DNA from: Anseranas semipalmata | Lineage: Eukaryota > Chordata > Aves > Anseriformes > Anseranatidae | Assembly: GCA_013399115.1 (NCBI GenBank) | Contig: VXAA01003310.1 | Coordinates: forward strand, 1-64,000 | Direction: 5' to 3' | Length of the DNA stretch: 64,000 bases | Part shown: positions 1 to 12,900 of the stretch, in pieces | Layout of the letters: each line of letters opens with the position of its first letter | How positions within the stretch are numbered: position 1 is the stretch's first letter | Made by a program: the position numbers and the translations under genes | Notes under the pieces: generated by a model | The model's input: only the letters and a program-made list of their open reading frames with translations | The model's database searches: none | Told to the model about the DNA's origin: nothing

Positions 1-485
1 GTGAGGTAAAGGCTTCATTAATTCACTGATCTAAAAGTATTTTAAATTGTAAAACCTAGTTGTAATTACAAAAAAAGAAAGAGATTGCAAGGACAAGGCG
101 AATTTAGTCACTTGTTAATTCTTCACAACACTTGATGAGTAAGAGAACATTGTAGCTCTAAAAATAGAAGCTCTAGTTTAAATTTCACTGCATGTTTGTT
201 GTTAAAAAGTGGTACTTGAACTAATTTCATGTTGCTCTATCTCTTTTGTTTTCTCTCCGTTATAAATAGTCATATATTCTTTTGTTCTAAATCAATTATT
301 CTTTTCTAGGATCCAAAATCATAAAGAACTGCATTGTTGTTTAGTAATATTCATATTGTAGTAGCAGGCAAGGTTAGTATAAAAAACATAAGCCTTCTCA
401 TGCTACACAAAATGTCTGGATAACAGTCCTTTTTCCAAAGAGCTTAAAAGAAATCATTTAATATTTTCCCTTTTCTTGTTTCCAG
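1..485 (+). other. WRNIP1: Last intron of WRNIP1 (3' part)
   Basis: AT-rich sequence with no coding signal. It ends in a pyrimidine-rich tract followed by the acceptor TTTCCAG at 479-485, directly before the final WRNIP1 coding exon. The rest of the gene lies to the left of the window. Confidence 0.85.
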
Positions 486-761
486 GTCATTCTAGCACAA
501 TGTGTAGTGTATTTTGCAAGAGCACCGAAGTCTATAGAGGTGTACAGGGCTTACAACAATGTCAAAGAATGTCTGAGAATGCACACGGGACCTCTACCGC
601 CTGTTCCACTGCACCTGAGAAATGCCCCGACAAGGCTTATGAAGAACTTGGGCTATGGTAAAGGCTATAAATATAACCCCATGTACAAGGAACCCGTAGA
701 ACAGGATTATCTGCCAGAAGAGCTGAAAGGAACAGACTTCTTTAAGGAACAAAAAACATGA
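486..761 (+). CDS. WRNIP1: WRNIP1 (Werner helicase-interacting protein 1), final coding exon, partial gene
   Basis: This exon encodes the last 91 residues plus a TGA stop of WRNIP1, an AAA+ ATPase of the RarA/MgsA family that acts at stalled replication forks and binds WRN and polymerase delta. The reading frame opens right after a 3' splice acceptor (TTTCCAG, 479-485). Recognisable family motifs are FARAPKSIEVYRAYNNVK near the start, PLPPVPLHLRNAPTRLMK in the middle, then GYGKGYKYNP and YLPEEL near the C-terminus; the last two are shared with bacterial RarA. The AAA+ core and the ubiquitin-binding zinc finger are encoded upstream, outside the window. It points toward the serpin array, as WRNIP1 does next to SERPINB1 on human 6p25. 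Confidence 0.96.
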   Translation, partial: VILAQCVVYFARAPKSIEVYRAYNNVKECLRMHTGPLPPVPLHLRNAPTRLMKNLGYGKGYKYNPMYKEPVEQDYLPEELKGTDFFKEQKT

Positions 762-1265
762 TGGCCTTGTTCTGAATGCTTTTTGATCTTATGAGGTATA
801 AATTTGTACTGGGATGAAAATTCCTCTTATAGTTTCAGCCCTATATTGCTGGGGCTAAAAGTATTAAATGACTGAGCCTTTGAGAGATTTCTGGTTCTAC
901 TGCTGTCATTCCAAAATAGTTTTGTAAACAACTCCAGTTAGGCAGTATGGAAATGCAAAAGTAAACTTTATCAATATAGTAAAGTCACCTTCTGGTTCAA
1001 ATGAAATTGAGCGAAACAATGAGATTTCTATTTCTGGCTCTTGCTGTGAGACAAGGAATATTATCATGCTTTTTAAAATCAGTATCCATTTCAAATTTTG
1101 AGAATGTTTATTTTACAAAAAAAAAAAAAGTAAATTGTACTCAGCTGCTAAAATATGGTAAACAAAATACAATTACAATATAATTCTTGCTTTTGTGATG
1201 TTCCAGAGAATTTTTTTACAACAACATTTATTAAACCAATAAAGTTGTTGAAAACAGTGTATTTG
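762..1265 (+). terminator. WRNIP1: WRNIP1 3' UTR and poly(A) signal
   Basis: About 0.5 kb of AT-rich sequence follows the stop codon. A canonical AATAAA lies at 1238-1243 and is followed by a T/G-rich stretch (1244-1290), so cleavage is expected near 1255-1270. An A13-type run lies inside the UTR near 1118-1130. Confidence 0.75.
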
Positions 1266-4200
1266 CATTTGTTTCAATATTCTTGTGACAGCAGTGTGGT
1301 TTTGAAAGTTTGAAATTTCTTTATCATGCCTACTTTCCGCAGCAGGTTCAAAATTATTTTGGAAGTAGAATAGTCATGAAAGTAGCAGGATTGTTTGTTT
1401 TTAAAGTTACATCACTTAAAATTGTGATTGTGTGATGACATTTTGGGAAATATTTTTGGAAAGGAGATTCCTGGTAGCAAAACACCCTCGTGTATTTTGA
1501 GTGCAATTCAGCAATTCCCTTAGCTTTGAACTGGAAAGCTGAGACACACAAATAGACTTCCTGCTGTTATAAGAGGAAGCCAAATTCTCTACGGAAAACA
1601 TATGCACATGCAAGATTGCTGTTGAGTGAACATTTTAGTTAAGTGAACATAAGGTCATGGCAGTGTCCCAGATGTTGACAGCATTCCTTCATTTAAGTGC
1701 TGATGTTTTGTTTTTTTTCCCTCTTCAGTCTTTCTTAAGCGTGCAGTGGTCTGGTCTGTTGAAAAGCCAGCAACTGCTGAAACAGCATATGGCTGTGATG
1801 ATTAACAGTTGGGTAGCAGAAGAGGGCCATGTTTGGCTAGAATCACGGTAGATAATTAGCTAAGAAGATTTTCATTACTGAAATGCTGAGTAGCCACTGG
1901 GGCAACTGTCCGCACTTGTTAAAGTGCCGTGGAAAAAACTGGCCACCAGTGAATAGGATGTGTATCTTGGCTGAAAATTGCCACCTACACAAGAGCACAC
2001 TGCAGTTACAGCTGGATTTGCTTAGTAACTACTCAGGATTTGCTTGCTACATACCCCCATATACTTTTATTACCAGGCTTATACCAGGTTACCTAATGGA
2101 CATCAGGGATTACTATGCTGATCCTGCTTAACTTATGAAATGTGATGAAATCAAAACTTAGCATGCTTTGTGTATAACTTCTGATCTTCTTTTGCTGTTC
2201 AACTAATAATGCCATGTCTCCGCTAAATGAAGGAGGTGGCTCTGCTGACTTCTGAGGGGTGCCAGAAAGGTACTAAATCCCCTTCTAAAGGTCCACTTAA
2301 TACAGATTTTTTTTATAATACTGAATCATTTGTTTTTTTGAATGTCTTACATTTGCTGAACAATGACTGGTGTTTCATGCCATTTGCAGTATTTCATTTA
2401 ACAGTTTTTAAAAACTTAAATTCAGATACCTAATTCAATTTGTAAATGAAGATTTTATTTTTTAGTGAAGGAGGAAAACTGGTTTGCATTGTAGCCATAC
2501 TGAGCTCTTTGCATCTTTCTTGTGCTGGATGTGTGATACAACCCGCCACCTGCTGGCTGGCTACCTGGTATACACAAGTTGCAGACAGGTATTTCTTGAC
2601 AGTTGTTTATTTGATACTTTAACTATCCTGGAGGAGGAAATTCAGCTGATTGCTCTTCTGTTTCAAGATACTTTGCTGGACCTTGGCCTTGATGAAAGTT
2701 TTCTCAATATACAACCCAAAAAATCTTTGCTAACAGTCCATGAAGAAACTTTTTATTACTGTCTTTTCTTGACCAAATGTTACTTGTATTGGAAATTGAT
2801 TTTATTCTAAGCCTGCCAGCCTGATGGTAGTCATATTAAGTTGGCATGCTTCCCGTTGCACCTGGCAGTTAGAAGTGTTTGGTTAATGTGATCTGAGGTA
2901 TTTTTCCATTCTTAGTTTCTTCTCTTAGCAAAAGGAATGAGAAATCTTCACTGTATTTTCTTAGCTCTACTAGTAGTACCTACTAATACTCAAACCAAAT
3001 CTGCTATCAAGTTTTACCCAAAGAAAACCCCAGATTGTAGTCTCTTGCTTGTGGCTGACAGAAATCTTTTCTCTAAGCCTTAAACTTTTTATTTACAGGT
3101 CTTCATTTAGTTACTGGAATTGATCGAACTTCCCTTGTTATTGCTACAGCAAATGGTGTCCCAGATGTTACAAAAAGTTGAGCGGAAGTTTTGCAGAACA
3201 ATACTCAATGGTGTGTTTTGCCCCATAAGACTCAACCTTTCTGAATCAGAGGGTGCAGTACCCTGTGTTCTGGAACAGCTTGACATTTTCAAGGTGCACC
3301 TGATGAAAATCCTGTGTTGTTCTGTACTCAGCGAAAACATAGTGGAACTTAGCTGATAGTCTCTATCTGCCCAAAAAGTATGGGGTTGTAGAGGATAAAA
3401 CCAGTCTAACTCTGCGAAGACTTTCTCTGCAATATCTCCTCTGAGTTGCTTGCAGGCTATTGCAAAATAGACAGCAGCAACATTCTCTTTGTTTTCAGTG
3501 CTCATGTGATGGTCCTGCCTCTGTCCTTCAGGGAACATACAGAGGAAGAAAATTGTCTTTGCTGAGCACGTGGCTGAAATGAGGGAATTTAACATATGCT
3601 GCTGCATGGACAGAGTGGAAATGATGCACTAAAAAAAAACCTGCAGGTAAGACTTATTTAAAAGTTATTGATTGCAGCTTCTTGGCCCCTTAAACATGGA
3701 ATAGAAATTTCTGCATCAGCAGAAGCAAGAGCTGGAGGTGACAGGAAACTGCAAACGTGCTGTGTAGTCTATGCAACAAACACTGTGGCTTTCAAATGGA
3801 AGACAGTGTAGGGGTGATGCTTATGCATTCTGTGTGCACTGAATGGTGATTCAAGCAAATACAGATTTTCCTACTCTGGGCTGTGTAGACTTTGGTTCTT
3901 TGTTCTTAAATACTCAGTCCACTCCTTTCTTCTGCCATTAACCTGTAAACACTTGTGCATTATCCATACAGTGCTATGCTGCAAGTTTTCTCTAGCATGG
4001 CAGTCTCCCTTTCTGTTATTTGGAAAGAGACAGCCTCATGCAGAGCATGGGTCTTTTTCCCATCTTCAGCCTCACACCTCCATCTGTACCATGCAACTTG
4101 AAACATAAGTAGTATTTTATTATGTGTTGTGACATTAAAGAAAAAGGGTGCGGGATCTGCTCTCCACACTCTTCTGGTGATGGTGGGGCTATGCCTGTTC

Positions 4201-7200
4201 ATGGAATGAAGTGCAAATTCTCTAAAAACTGCAGGAAAAATGTTTAGGTATGAATACCATGAAGGTAATGAAGGATTACTTTACTAATAGATGTATGACT
4301 TAAAAGGATGTATGGGGATGGAGATGTGGGGATTGTCTTTCATGTAATTTTATAAACAAGCTACACAGTAATGTAAGTTGCAGAAGATGGTTCTGTTAAA
4401 TGCCAACAAAGGATCAATTCTCATTCCTGATATTACAAATAAAATACCGTAAGTGTAAACTGTAAACTCTTCAACCTTTCAGCTGTCTAGCAGGGTTGTT
4501 GTGTTTTATCTTTTGCAAAACAATGGAGAGTTTTGCAACAATGGTTTGGTATCTTTGCAGGCCTCAGATGAGGCCTAGAAGTAGTTAATGCTGATAGTAT
4601 GTGAAAGCTTTGAGCAAAGTTCTTCCTAAAGACAAGGAAGTCTTTTGACAAACTTCATTTACATGAATTTGCATTTTTTTTTCCTTTTAACCCATCATTT
4701 GTTTGTTTTTGTGGTTTGGTTGGAACTTTCTTGTTGCTTGAAGTAATACAACCACAAGCCTGCAAGTGGCAGGGGCCAGGGGAGATTGCCAATAGCTCCC
4801 CTGTTATATGAGGAGGATGCACACTGATATCTTTACTTGTGACAGAGTGTACTGTGTGTGCTGGGTGGGATGAGTTGTACTCATCTCTTTCTCCTACCCT
4901 CTTTCCTTGGAAACAATCAGTTGTCTCCTCCCATACCCTTATTTCAGTGCAGGGTTAGTCAGAGTACAGTTTCCAGTGCTGGAGTAAATCTAAGCAGCAT
5001 GTGCTCACCTTCAGAGGGCAGCACAACTTGGCAAAATGGTCAGAGGTGGTTTTTCATTACTTTCTCGGTGGGTTTTTCTGTCAGTGCTGCATGAAAAGAG
5101 ATTGTGCTCCTCAGGAGACATTGCAGTCTAGTGGCCTACTAAAATGTTGGCACCAACAATTTAGTTTCAAAGCCACCATGCCTCATGGCCTCTTTCTCAG
5201 CAAAGCATTATTTATCTTTTCACTTCCTCCCAGTGGTAATTAGCATGATTTTACACTGTAAACAGTTTGCTTCTCCTTGCTTTCTTCCTCCCTATGACGT
5301 ATATCTCTTATAGTCATTCCCTCTAGATAGGGTCACCTTCACTGTTTGAAGAACTGTGCTCTATTAAGAAGTCCATCAGGACCAGATCTGCTTACAAATG
5401 GACGTTTCACTCTGCACCATTTTCTGTCCTGAAATGGACCTAAGGCAAAAATGTCCATTTTCTCTCAGGATGATGTGTAAAGCCTCTACTTAGGATTGGC
5501 ACTGCTGCTTTCAACAAGCACAGGCCAAGCTCCTAGTGAGATTGATTCAAAAGTACAAGCTGAAAGTTTGAAATTAAAAAATATTGAAGTATATTTCTTT
5601 GTTTTCTGGCTTGAGTCCCTGAGGCTTAATTTTTGAAGCTCACTTAATAGCAAGAATGATCTCTTCTTAGAAAACATATGCTGATACACTGGTATATTTG
5701 TTTATCTTCAGAGTGTAGAACTCTAAGGAAATAGCATATATTAAAATTTCCCCCTAAATTGGTGGTGAGATTTGTGACCATGTCAGGTGAAAGTTGCTTC
5801 CACTGGAAGAAACTCCATCAAAATCCATGATACCAAGATCTCTCTTTTTCTTATATCAGTTGTTCCACAAAGAACTGATGCAGACCATGAGAAAGGATGT
5901 GCTGTAGCTCATGTTTGGGAATTCAATACATTAGAGAAACAACTTGTACCAGTACAATTTTTAAAATAGTCAAATTCCCTGATAGTAACATATCAATGTC
6001 AAAGACACAGATAGCAAGACCAGATGGATTAACTAAATATGCCCTGAATTAATTCCATTGTAGTTTTTAGAAAATTATGTAGTGAATGTTGTTTCCATTA
6101 TTTAACTATTTTGACTCTCGCAGATGAAAAACTGGATGACGTAGTTAGTAAGGAGTTGTCCAGGCTTTTATACTAAATATTTATATGAAATCATTACTTC
6201 TATTTTAATTTTCTTGTACTATTTTCCATGCCCAAAGATTTTAAATCCTCAGTTAACCCTGGGCTGCATTTTTTCCCTTCTCTGTGATTTTCTGTCATGT
6301 GTTGAAAGAAAGGTTCTCAGCCAAAGAGACTGTCTGCCATTTTCCATAACATGACTTGAAAAGAAGTGATTGCACAAACTGGTTGTTTCAAGTTCTATTT
6401 AACCTGAAAATACATAATTTTCAGGCTGATTTGAGGAAGGGTTGCCTACAGAATTGCCAACAGCCACTGCACGTGTTCAGTGTGTTTCCAAACAGACTGT
6501 GATGGAGGACTTTGGCTGTATTTGCTGTTTCTTATTAAGTAGTGAGGCACTGTATAGTCCCTTAATGAATATAGATAGGAATACGTGTTTAGTTGGTGCC
6601 ACAAGATGACATCGCGAAGCTAGACAGGTTTGCTATGATAAAATAAATAAATAACTAAATAAAGAGCAAAAGCCAATTTCTGATTTCAGTTGCACCTTTT
6701 TATCTCAGCAGTCTCAAATGAATTGCAGTTGTATTCCTGTCTAGTTAAGCCCTATTGAAAAATCAAGCCAAATATCTGGGGATTTGATCAGGTTTATCTA
6801 CTTCACTAGATTTTTGGTCACATATAAGTACATAAAAAGATTTAACAGTGAAAGTCTTACTGAACATGCTCTGAGTTAACTCACTATATAAATTTATCTC
6901 TAAGGTAAGGAGACTTCAAACCCAGACGTAGCTGTCTACCTTATCCAGGCTATGATATTTACTTTGTAGGAAGAGCAACTTAAATTCTATGAATCAGATA
7001 GCAGCCAAATGGCAGAGGACTTTTGTTTTATCTTTTTAAATTACTGAAATCAAAGGGCTATCGTAAAGAGTCTATGTAAGCAGTAATACAAGTCTGGCTT
7101 ACTCATCACATCACAGTTAGTATACATTGCTCTGAATTTTGGATTGTTATAAAGCATAGTCTACATAGAAGAGGGCAGAATGTAGGGTGCAGTTTACCTT

Positions 7201-8745
7201 CTGTAATTCTCTCTTCCACTGGAAGAAACTCGCATTTTGACTTCTTAAACTAGTAGCCCCTTGCACATTGGTTTTGAACAGGGAAGTTCTTTCCCCAGTA
7301 TTTATCAATCCCCTTCTAGGAAATTTAACTGCAGTCAGTCTGACTTTTTCCTCTTTAATGTTACAATTCCCTGGGTTGATATAAAGAAAGGATCTTATAT
7401 GGAAGTTATTTTAGTATATTGTGCATACGGAGTTGTGATTCCTACTTAATTAAGACTAAAGTTAGGTTCCTGATTTTGTATGGAGACATAAGACATTCAT
7501 CATCTATGTTTTATCTTTAGCTCGTTCCAGTTACAATTTCTTCTTTGGTCTTCAGTTAAAGCATCTCGTACTGAAAATTACCAGGCTTTGAATCAAGTGA
7601 TACCAGAGTTCATTCCGTAGTTCTAAAAATAAAGTCCATTGCACAAGCTACTCGAAGCAGCATTTTTTAATTTATTTTTATTTTCTAGCCATGTGAATAT
7701 AGTTGGCATTCCAGTTTTCCCTGTTACAGTCAGTCCTTGTCACTTGTTCTGAGGAGCACAGGAAAAAAATAAGTACGGAAAAACACACACTATTCTGTTA
7801 TTGTGGAGCATGAAATAAAGGAGGGAATTACCTGTTCATAGGCTTGCTGGATTTTTTTAACAATGGTCACATGTGAAGAAAATGCTGATGTTTACTGAAG
7901 TTCTTATTGCTGTGATTGGATTTTCTGTAGCCTGTCTGTAGAAAGCCAAATTTGTCTGCATATACTACTTCAGTTACTGAATACTGAAACCAAAGTAGTA
8001 AATACATGTCTCCACAGAAAACCTTGCATGATAGTACAAAGCAGTGTAACTTTGTTTCCTTTAATCTCCTGGTAAAGTTACAGCATTAAAAGCCTTCAGA
8101 GGTCATGCATTGACCAAGTTGACTGGGTTTAGACACACTAAGGTATGGATGTAATATAACTGAGTTTATGATCTTTAGTCAAAAATCCATCTATGGCAGC
8201 AGAAGCTTTATTTGCCTAAAGGCTACAACCAAAGGCCCAGAAACCTAGAACTAATGCAACACCAAACAGTTTCAAATTTTTACACAGGTTTTGCACTGGT
8301 CTTTTTCCCACTTACTCGTAAGACATTGTTTTCTTCAAAGCATTCAGCACAGAAAATATGTTCACATCTGCACTCCACAATACACACACACCTTTAGAAA
8401 TTAAACAGAGCTTTTGAAACTGAGGTATCAGTAACACAGAAGATTGTTTACCAATGTGCAGACCAAGTGCTTATGTCATTTCACATAAATTGTTATTCTC
8501 TCCCTGTTCCCTGTGCTAGCAGATGGTCATTACACTTACAGGGGAAGCTAATGCTTCATGCATTAATCTCATCTCCATAGACAAGGTTGCTTTTCAGTGT
8601 TTCCATCTACTCTGAACAGGCCAAGGACTTCATATAGCTGATCATGCCTACCGGCACAACAGTCTTCTTCGGAGCTAGCCTTCCAGCCACACAGACAGTT
8701 ACCTTTGTGCGCTGAAATACTAAATTGTGTGCAGAAATTTCCATT
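1266..8745. other. Convergent intergenic region between WRNIP1 and SERPINB1
   Basis: Roughly 7.5 kb of AT-rich sequence separates the 3' ends of WRNIP1 (+) and SERPINB1 (-). I see no serpin exon, no RNA gene and no clear transposon. The longest open frame is 166 codons on the - strand (3107-3607); it lacks any family motif I recognise and is treated as chance. Confidence 0.6.
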
Positions 8746-9980
8746 TTGAACACAAACTTAAAAAGTCTTTATTGGTTGCTTAAAGACAAAATTATTATGC
8801 AGTTTGCAATTATATAAATGATCGTGCCCCACTTAGAGCTGAAGTTGTACAGGTAAACATTAGAAACAGTACCCAGCATATACATGAGACAGGCAAATAA
8901 CATCCAGAAATAAACACAGCGTTACGCAGTGGCTCCCAGGCATAAAGCTGTTGCACAGTATAAAGAATTAATGAATAACGAGGTAGTGGAATTCAGAGCT
9001 CAATAAATGTTGAATCCTTGTACATAAAGAAACATCAGGTAGGTGTTGCAGATTATTTGCAGTCATCCTCTAAGAAGCTGCTGAAGAGTTTTTTTTGAGG
9101 ATCACACAGATTCTGGCCAGAAGCTATACCGTATTGAAAACTTCTGAATTTGCAGAAAGGTGCCCATTATCTCCAAGCATTTAAAGCTTCCTAGCCCTGA
9201 CAAGTGTTCACACATCTTTCAATAACAAAAATGGCACCAAACTACATATTTGAAAAATTCTCTAACCATGTCAGCTAAAACTATTATTCATTTCTCCTCC
9301 TCCTCCTCTTTTAAAAGCTGTATTATAAGTTTTCTGGGTAATGTCTGGAAGGGGTTACTTTTGTTTAAATAGCTTAATCCTTTCTCTATTAATAGATGTC
9401 TCTAAATAAATGTTATCTGACCTTCTATTCCATGAAAGAACTAGGTAAACTCAGCTGTTCACGAGCATGCCTTTTGGTGCCTAGAAGTATTTTATTAATA
9501 TGTCTTTGAAAAGCAAGACTTTAGGGAAGAAATAGCTTTCCAAGTACATCCTAGTATGCATGCATAAGGAATGACTGGACCAGTCAACACTGAAGTTGTT
9601 ATATCATGGGGTTGTCAGCCTTAACAGTAAACACAGGGAAACCTATGCAAAGAGATAGGGTGATTGGGTATCTTAAAAGTCACAAGTTTCTTCCAAGAAT
9701 ATTTCTATTTCTCATCCAATTTCAAAAGATTTAATCTGCCTACAGTTAAGATTGCCTTAGTTATTTCCTAGTGACTAAAGATGTTCTGAATCTCCAGAAA
9801 AAAAAAAAAAGTTATGAATCAGGTTCTCTGGGATTGTTTTAATAGGAAATGCAGAATCTTAGTGACAGTTACTAAGAACAAGACAGAAGCTTTAACTTTC
9901 TATGTCAAAATCCAACTCATTCCAGAGCAAAGCATTTGTCGGTTGCCGCAGGAACGGCTCTGCAAATGATAAGTTATCTT
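8746..9980 (-). terminator. SERPINB1: SERPINB1 3' UTR and poly(A) signal
   Basis: On the - strand the TGA stop at 9983-9981 is followed by about 1.2 kb of non-coding sequence. A canonical AATAAA sits at 8774-8769, putting cleavage near 8750. The inferred UTR length is close to what I recall for mammalian SERPINB1 mRNA. The exact end is an inference from the signal. Confidence 0.55.
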
Positions 9981-12900
9981 TCATGGAGAAGCATATCTAC
10001 CAAAGAAAAGTATGCTTTGCGTTGGGTTGTGGCGAATAAAGAAAAGGAAAGGATGGTCAGCATTGAAATCCTCTTCCATAACCATGCAGAGCATAGCAAT
10101 GCCAGCAGTGGCAGCTGCAGCTTCTGTGCCTTCCTCATTCACTTCTACAAAAGCCTTGTGGACAATTTCAGAGAGGAAAAGATCACGTGCCCCTGACATT
10201 CCTGACAAATCAGCCTTGGCACTCTCAAATATATCCAACAAGCCCATAGCAGCTAAATCTGATTTAAGGTCATAGCTTTCTTCTAGCTTAAATTTTGGCA
10301 AACGCACATGAACGTCAGTTGAATATAGATGCGCTGGACACGTCCATTCCTGGAGTTTCTCTAAGGTGAGCTGCTTTTCTAGCTAGAATTAAAAACACAG
10401 AAAACATTACACATCACCGGTGTAGAAATATGTCACTTTCAGTAATAGTTAAAGGGCTTTATAGAGTGCTATACAATTACAAAGCAACCATACAAAAAAT
10501 TTTGATAGCTCCATATAGATCAAATGAATACTATTAAAATTAACTGGAGTCAGTGCAGTTTTTAGTTTATAAAGTAAAACAAATGTTTGCTTCTTGCTGC
10601 TGTGTAGAGAAGGGAAAAACATGCACTGATAGCATTAAAACTAAACATTCTTCCTGTTTAATCTAACTAAATGAAATTACATAATTAAACCCAGTAGCAA
10701 AACTAATCATCAGAGAGACTGAAGATGCTGATATGTTCCTTTTTATTTAATGGAAAACAGGCTGACTACCGTAAGGCTAAGAAAATAAAGACTTTCAAAG
10801 GTAATGAAAGAAAAGTTCTGTCATGAGAACAACAAAAAAAAGCAAGGCAAGTCAATTCTCATAGTCAATTTTGTTTTCATAATCTCCCTCATGGTTCTGT
10901 TCAGCAAGCTAAAGGACACAGGAACACAAGCTACGAAACCAGAACACAACTTCTCTCTCTGATGCAGCATGTGCATGTATTCTTGATTGCAGAGTTAGCA
11001 GAGCATTATCTAAAAAAATATGCTTGATAGATATGGGGCTTTAAGACCATAGGTTCATTAAGGCTTTAATTTTGAATGGCTGAACTTATCCATTAAATAA
11101 CTTTAGCTTAGCTTAGATGGGTCACCTTCTGCAGTCCAGTGGAGTCATCTTCAATATCATCAGGTAACAGGATGATCATACTAAGTTCTCTTCCATCATA
11201 AGGCAGCTCCAAAACACGGATCTTCATGTCAGAGATGTACCCAAAACGAAATTTCTTTTTCTGATACATCATTTTCACTGTCTTTCTTTCATTCTGGGTG
11301 GTTAAAAGGTACAGAAAATGTTAAAATACTAATTTAAAGAACTAATAGGATACAGATAAGAATTCCATTCTTGAAAAAAACCCTACTCCGCTGTATCAGG
11401 AGATTATAAAACCACCTTCATCAGATTCATGACTGCCTGTTTAATAACATCTTTTTCTAAAGATATAATGAATTTTTATAATACTCGGTTTTCCTTTGGC
11501 TTTTATAGCATAGTCATTGCAGAAACTGAAACAGGATTTCTTCAAGTTGCAGTACCTTTATATTGTTCTAGTAGCAAAAATGACCAGACAGAGTATAAGT
11601 CAAAGATCAACCCTGTTCAGCATCAGTCAGATGACTGTATACAGCATCTTGGAGAGCTGTTAACATAAGCAGAATATAGAACAAGAAAACATGGCTCAAA
11701 CAAAATGTGCAATCACTTTAATACTGTTTACCTGGCATCACAACGAGGAACAGTTCACAGCAGCCTACTGCCAGGCACAGTCAGGGTCCTAATCTACACA
11801 TGAGAATCACCTCTGACACTATTCCAACAAGTGATAGAACAAATAGCTTGCTGAATACAGAAAAATATTAAAATCCATAAAGAACCTCTTTCAGGTAAAC
11901 TGAAAACACTCACTATTTCCATTCTTTTATTATTTTACATGGAAGTAAAGATTCAATTTAAGACCTATACTTTTGACCTTGTCATTAGATATATACTACT
12001 AAAATGCATCTCTTTTACCTTACTCAACTGAAATGGCATGTCAGCGGTGTTGGCTTCTTCAAATTTCTCTGCCCAGTTTCCTTTGAAATAAATAGCATTC
12101 ACCAGTACGAGCTTGGTCATGCTATTAACTGCGCCTTCAGACAGCAGATTAGGGATTTTACCTTTGAGGGGACAACAAAAGGAAAGTCACAACAAAACCT
12201 TATAATACGTTGATTGCATATGAATCATCCATAAAGGTACTGATGCCATAGGAATACTAGAAATAGAAAACTCTAGCCCATTCCTGTGATAAAAATGTTG
12301 TATTTCAGTACCTGTTGCTTTACTTCACCATACTTGTTACTAGTACACGCAACTATAACTTTTGGTACACGGTAACTTGATGAAAATGTAATACTTTTAG
12401 CTTAAACCGTCACATATGACTCATTATCTCTGGTGATTTGATTCTAGCTACCCAGATGAAAAGAACCCAGGGCAGCCCAAGCCACGGAGAGCTCCAGCAC
12501 ATCACTTCAGAGTCAAATCCCTCTGCTGTACCTGCAGTCAACTACGCAAGAACTAGAAAGTACCCAGATTTAGGATTACTGGATTTAGAAATATATAAGA
12601 TACAGACCAGCGTGTCATTTTAGTCAAATTTAGACAAATTCTCCAATTCATTAGTATAAATCTATGCTTATACAACTATCCTGCAACTATCATTGGCCTG
12701 AACACAAAAAACAGAAATGACTTTGGATTTATGTAACTGTTGAAATGTCTTGCTTAGATATTCTCTGGTTCTGTCAATCAATCAATCGAATATCCCAGGG
12801 CGAAATGAATTTGCTTCAAAGGCAGCAGGAAATAGAGCCTATTCCTGCCCCCAATATATGAAAAACTGCCAGTTACTTTTTTAATAAAAATAGTTTACCT

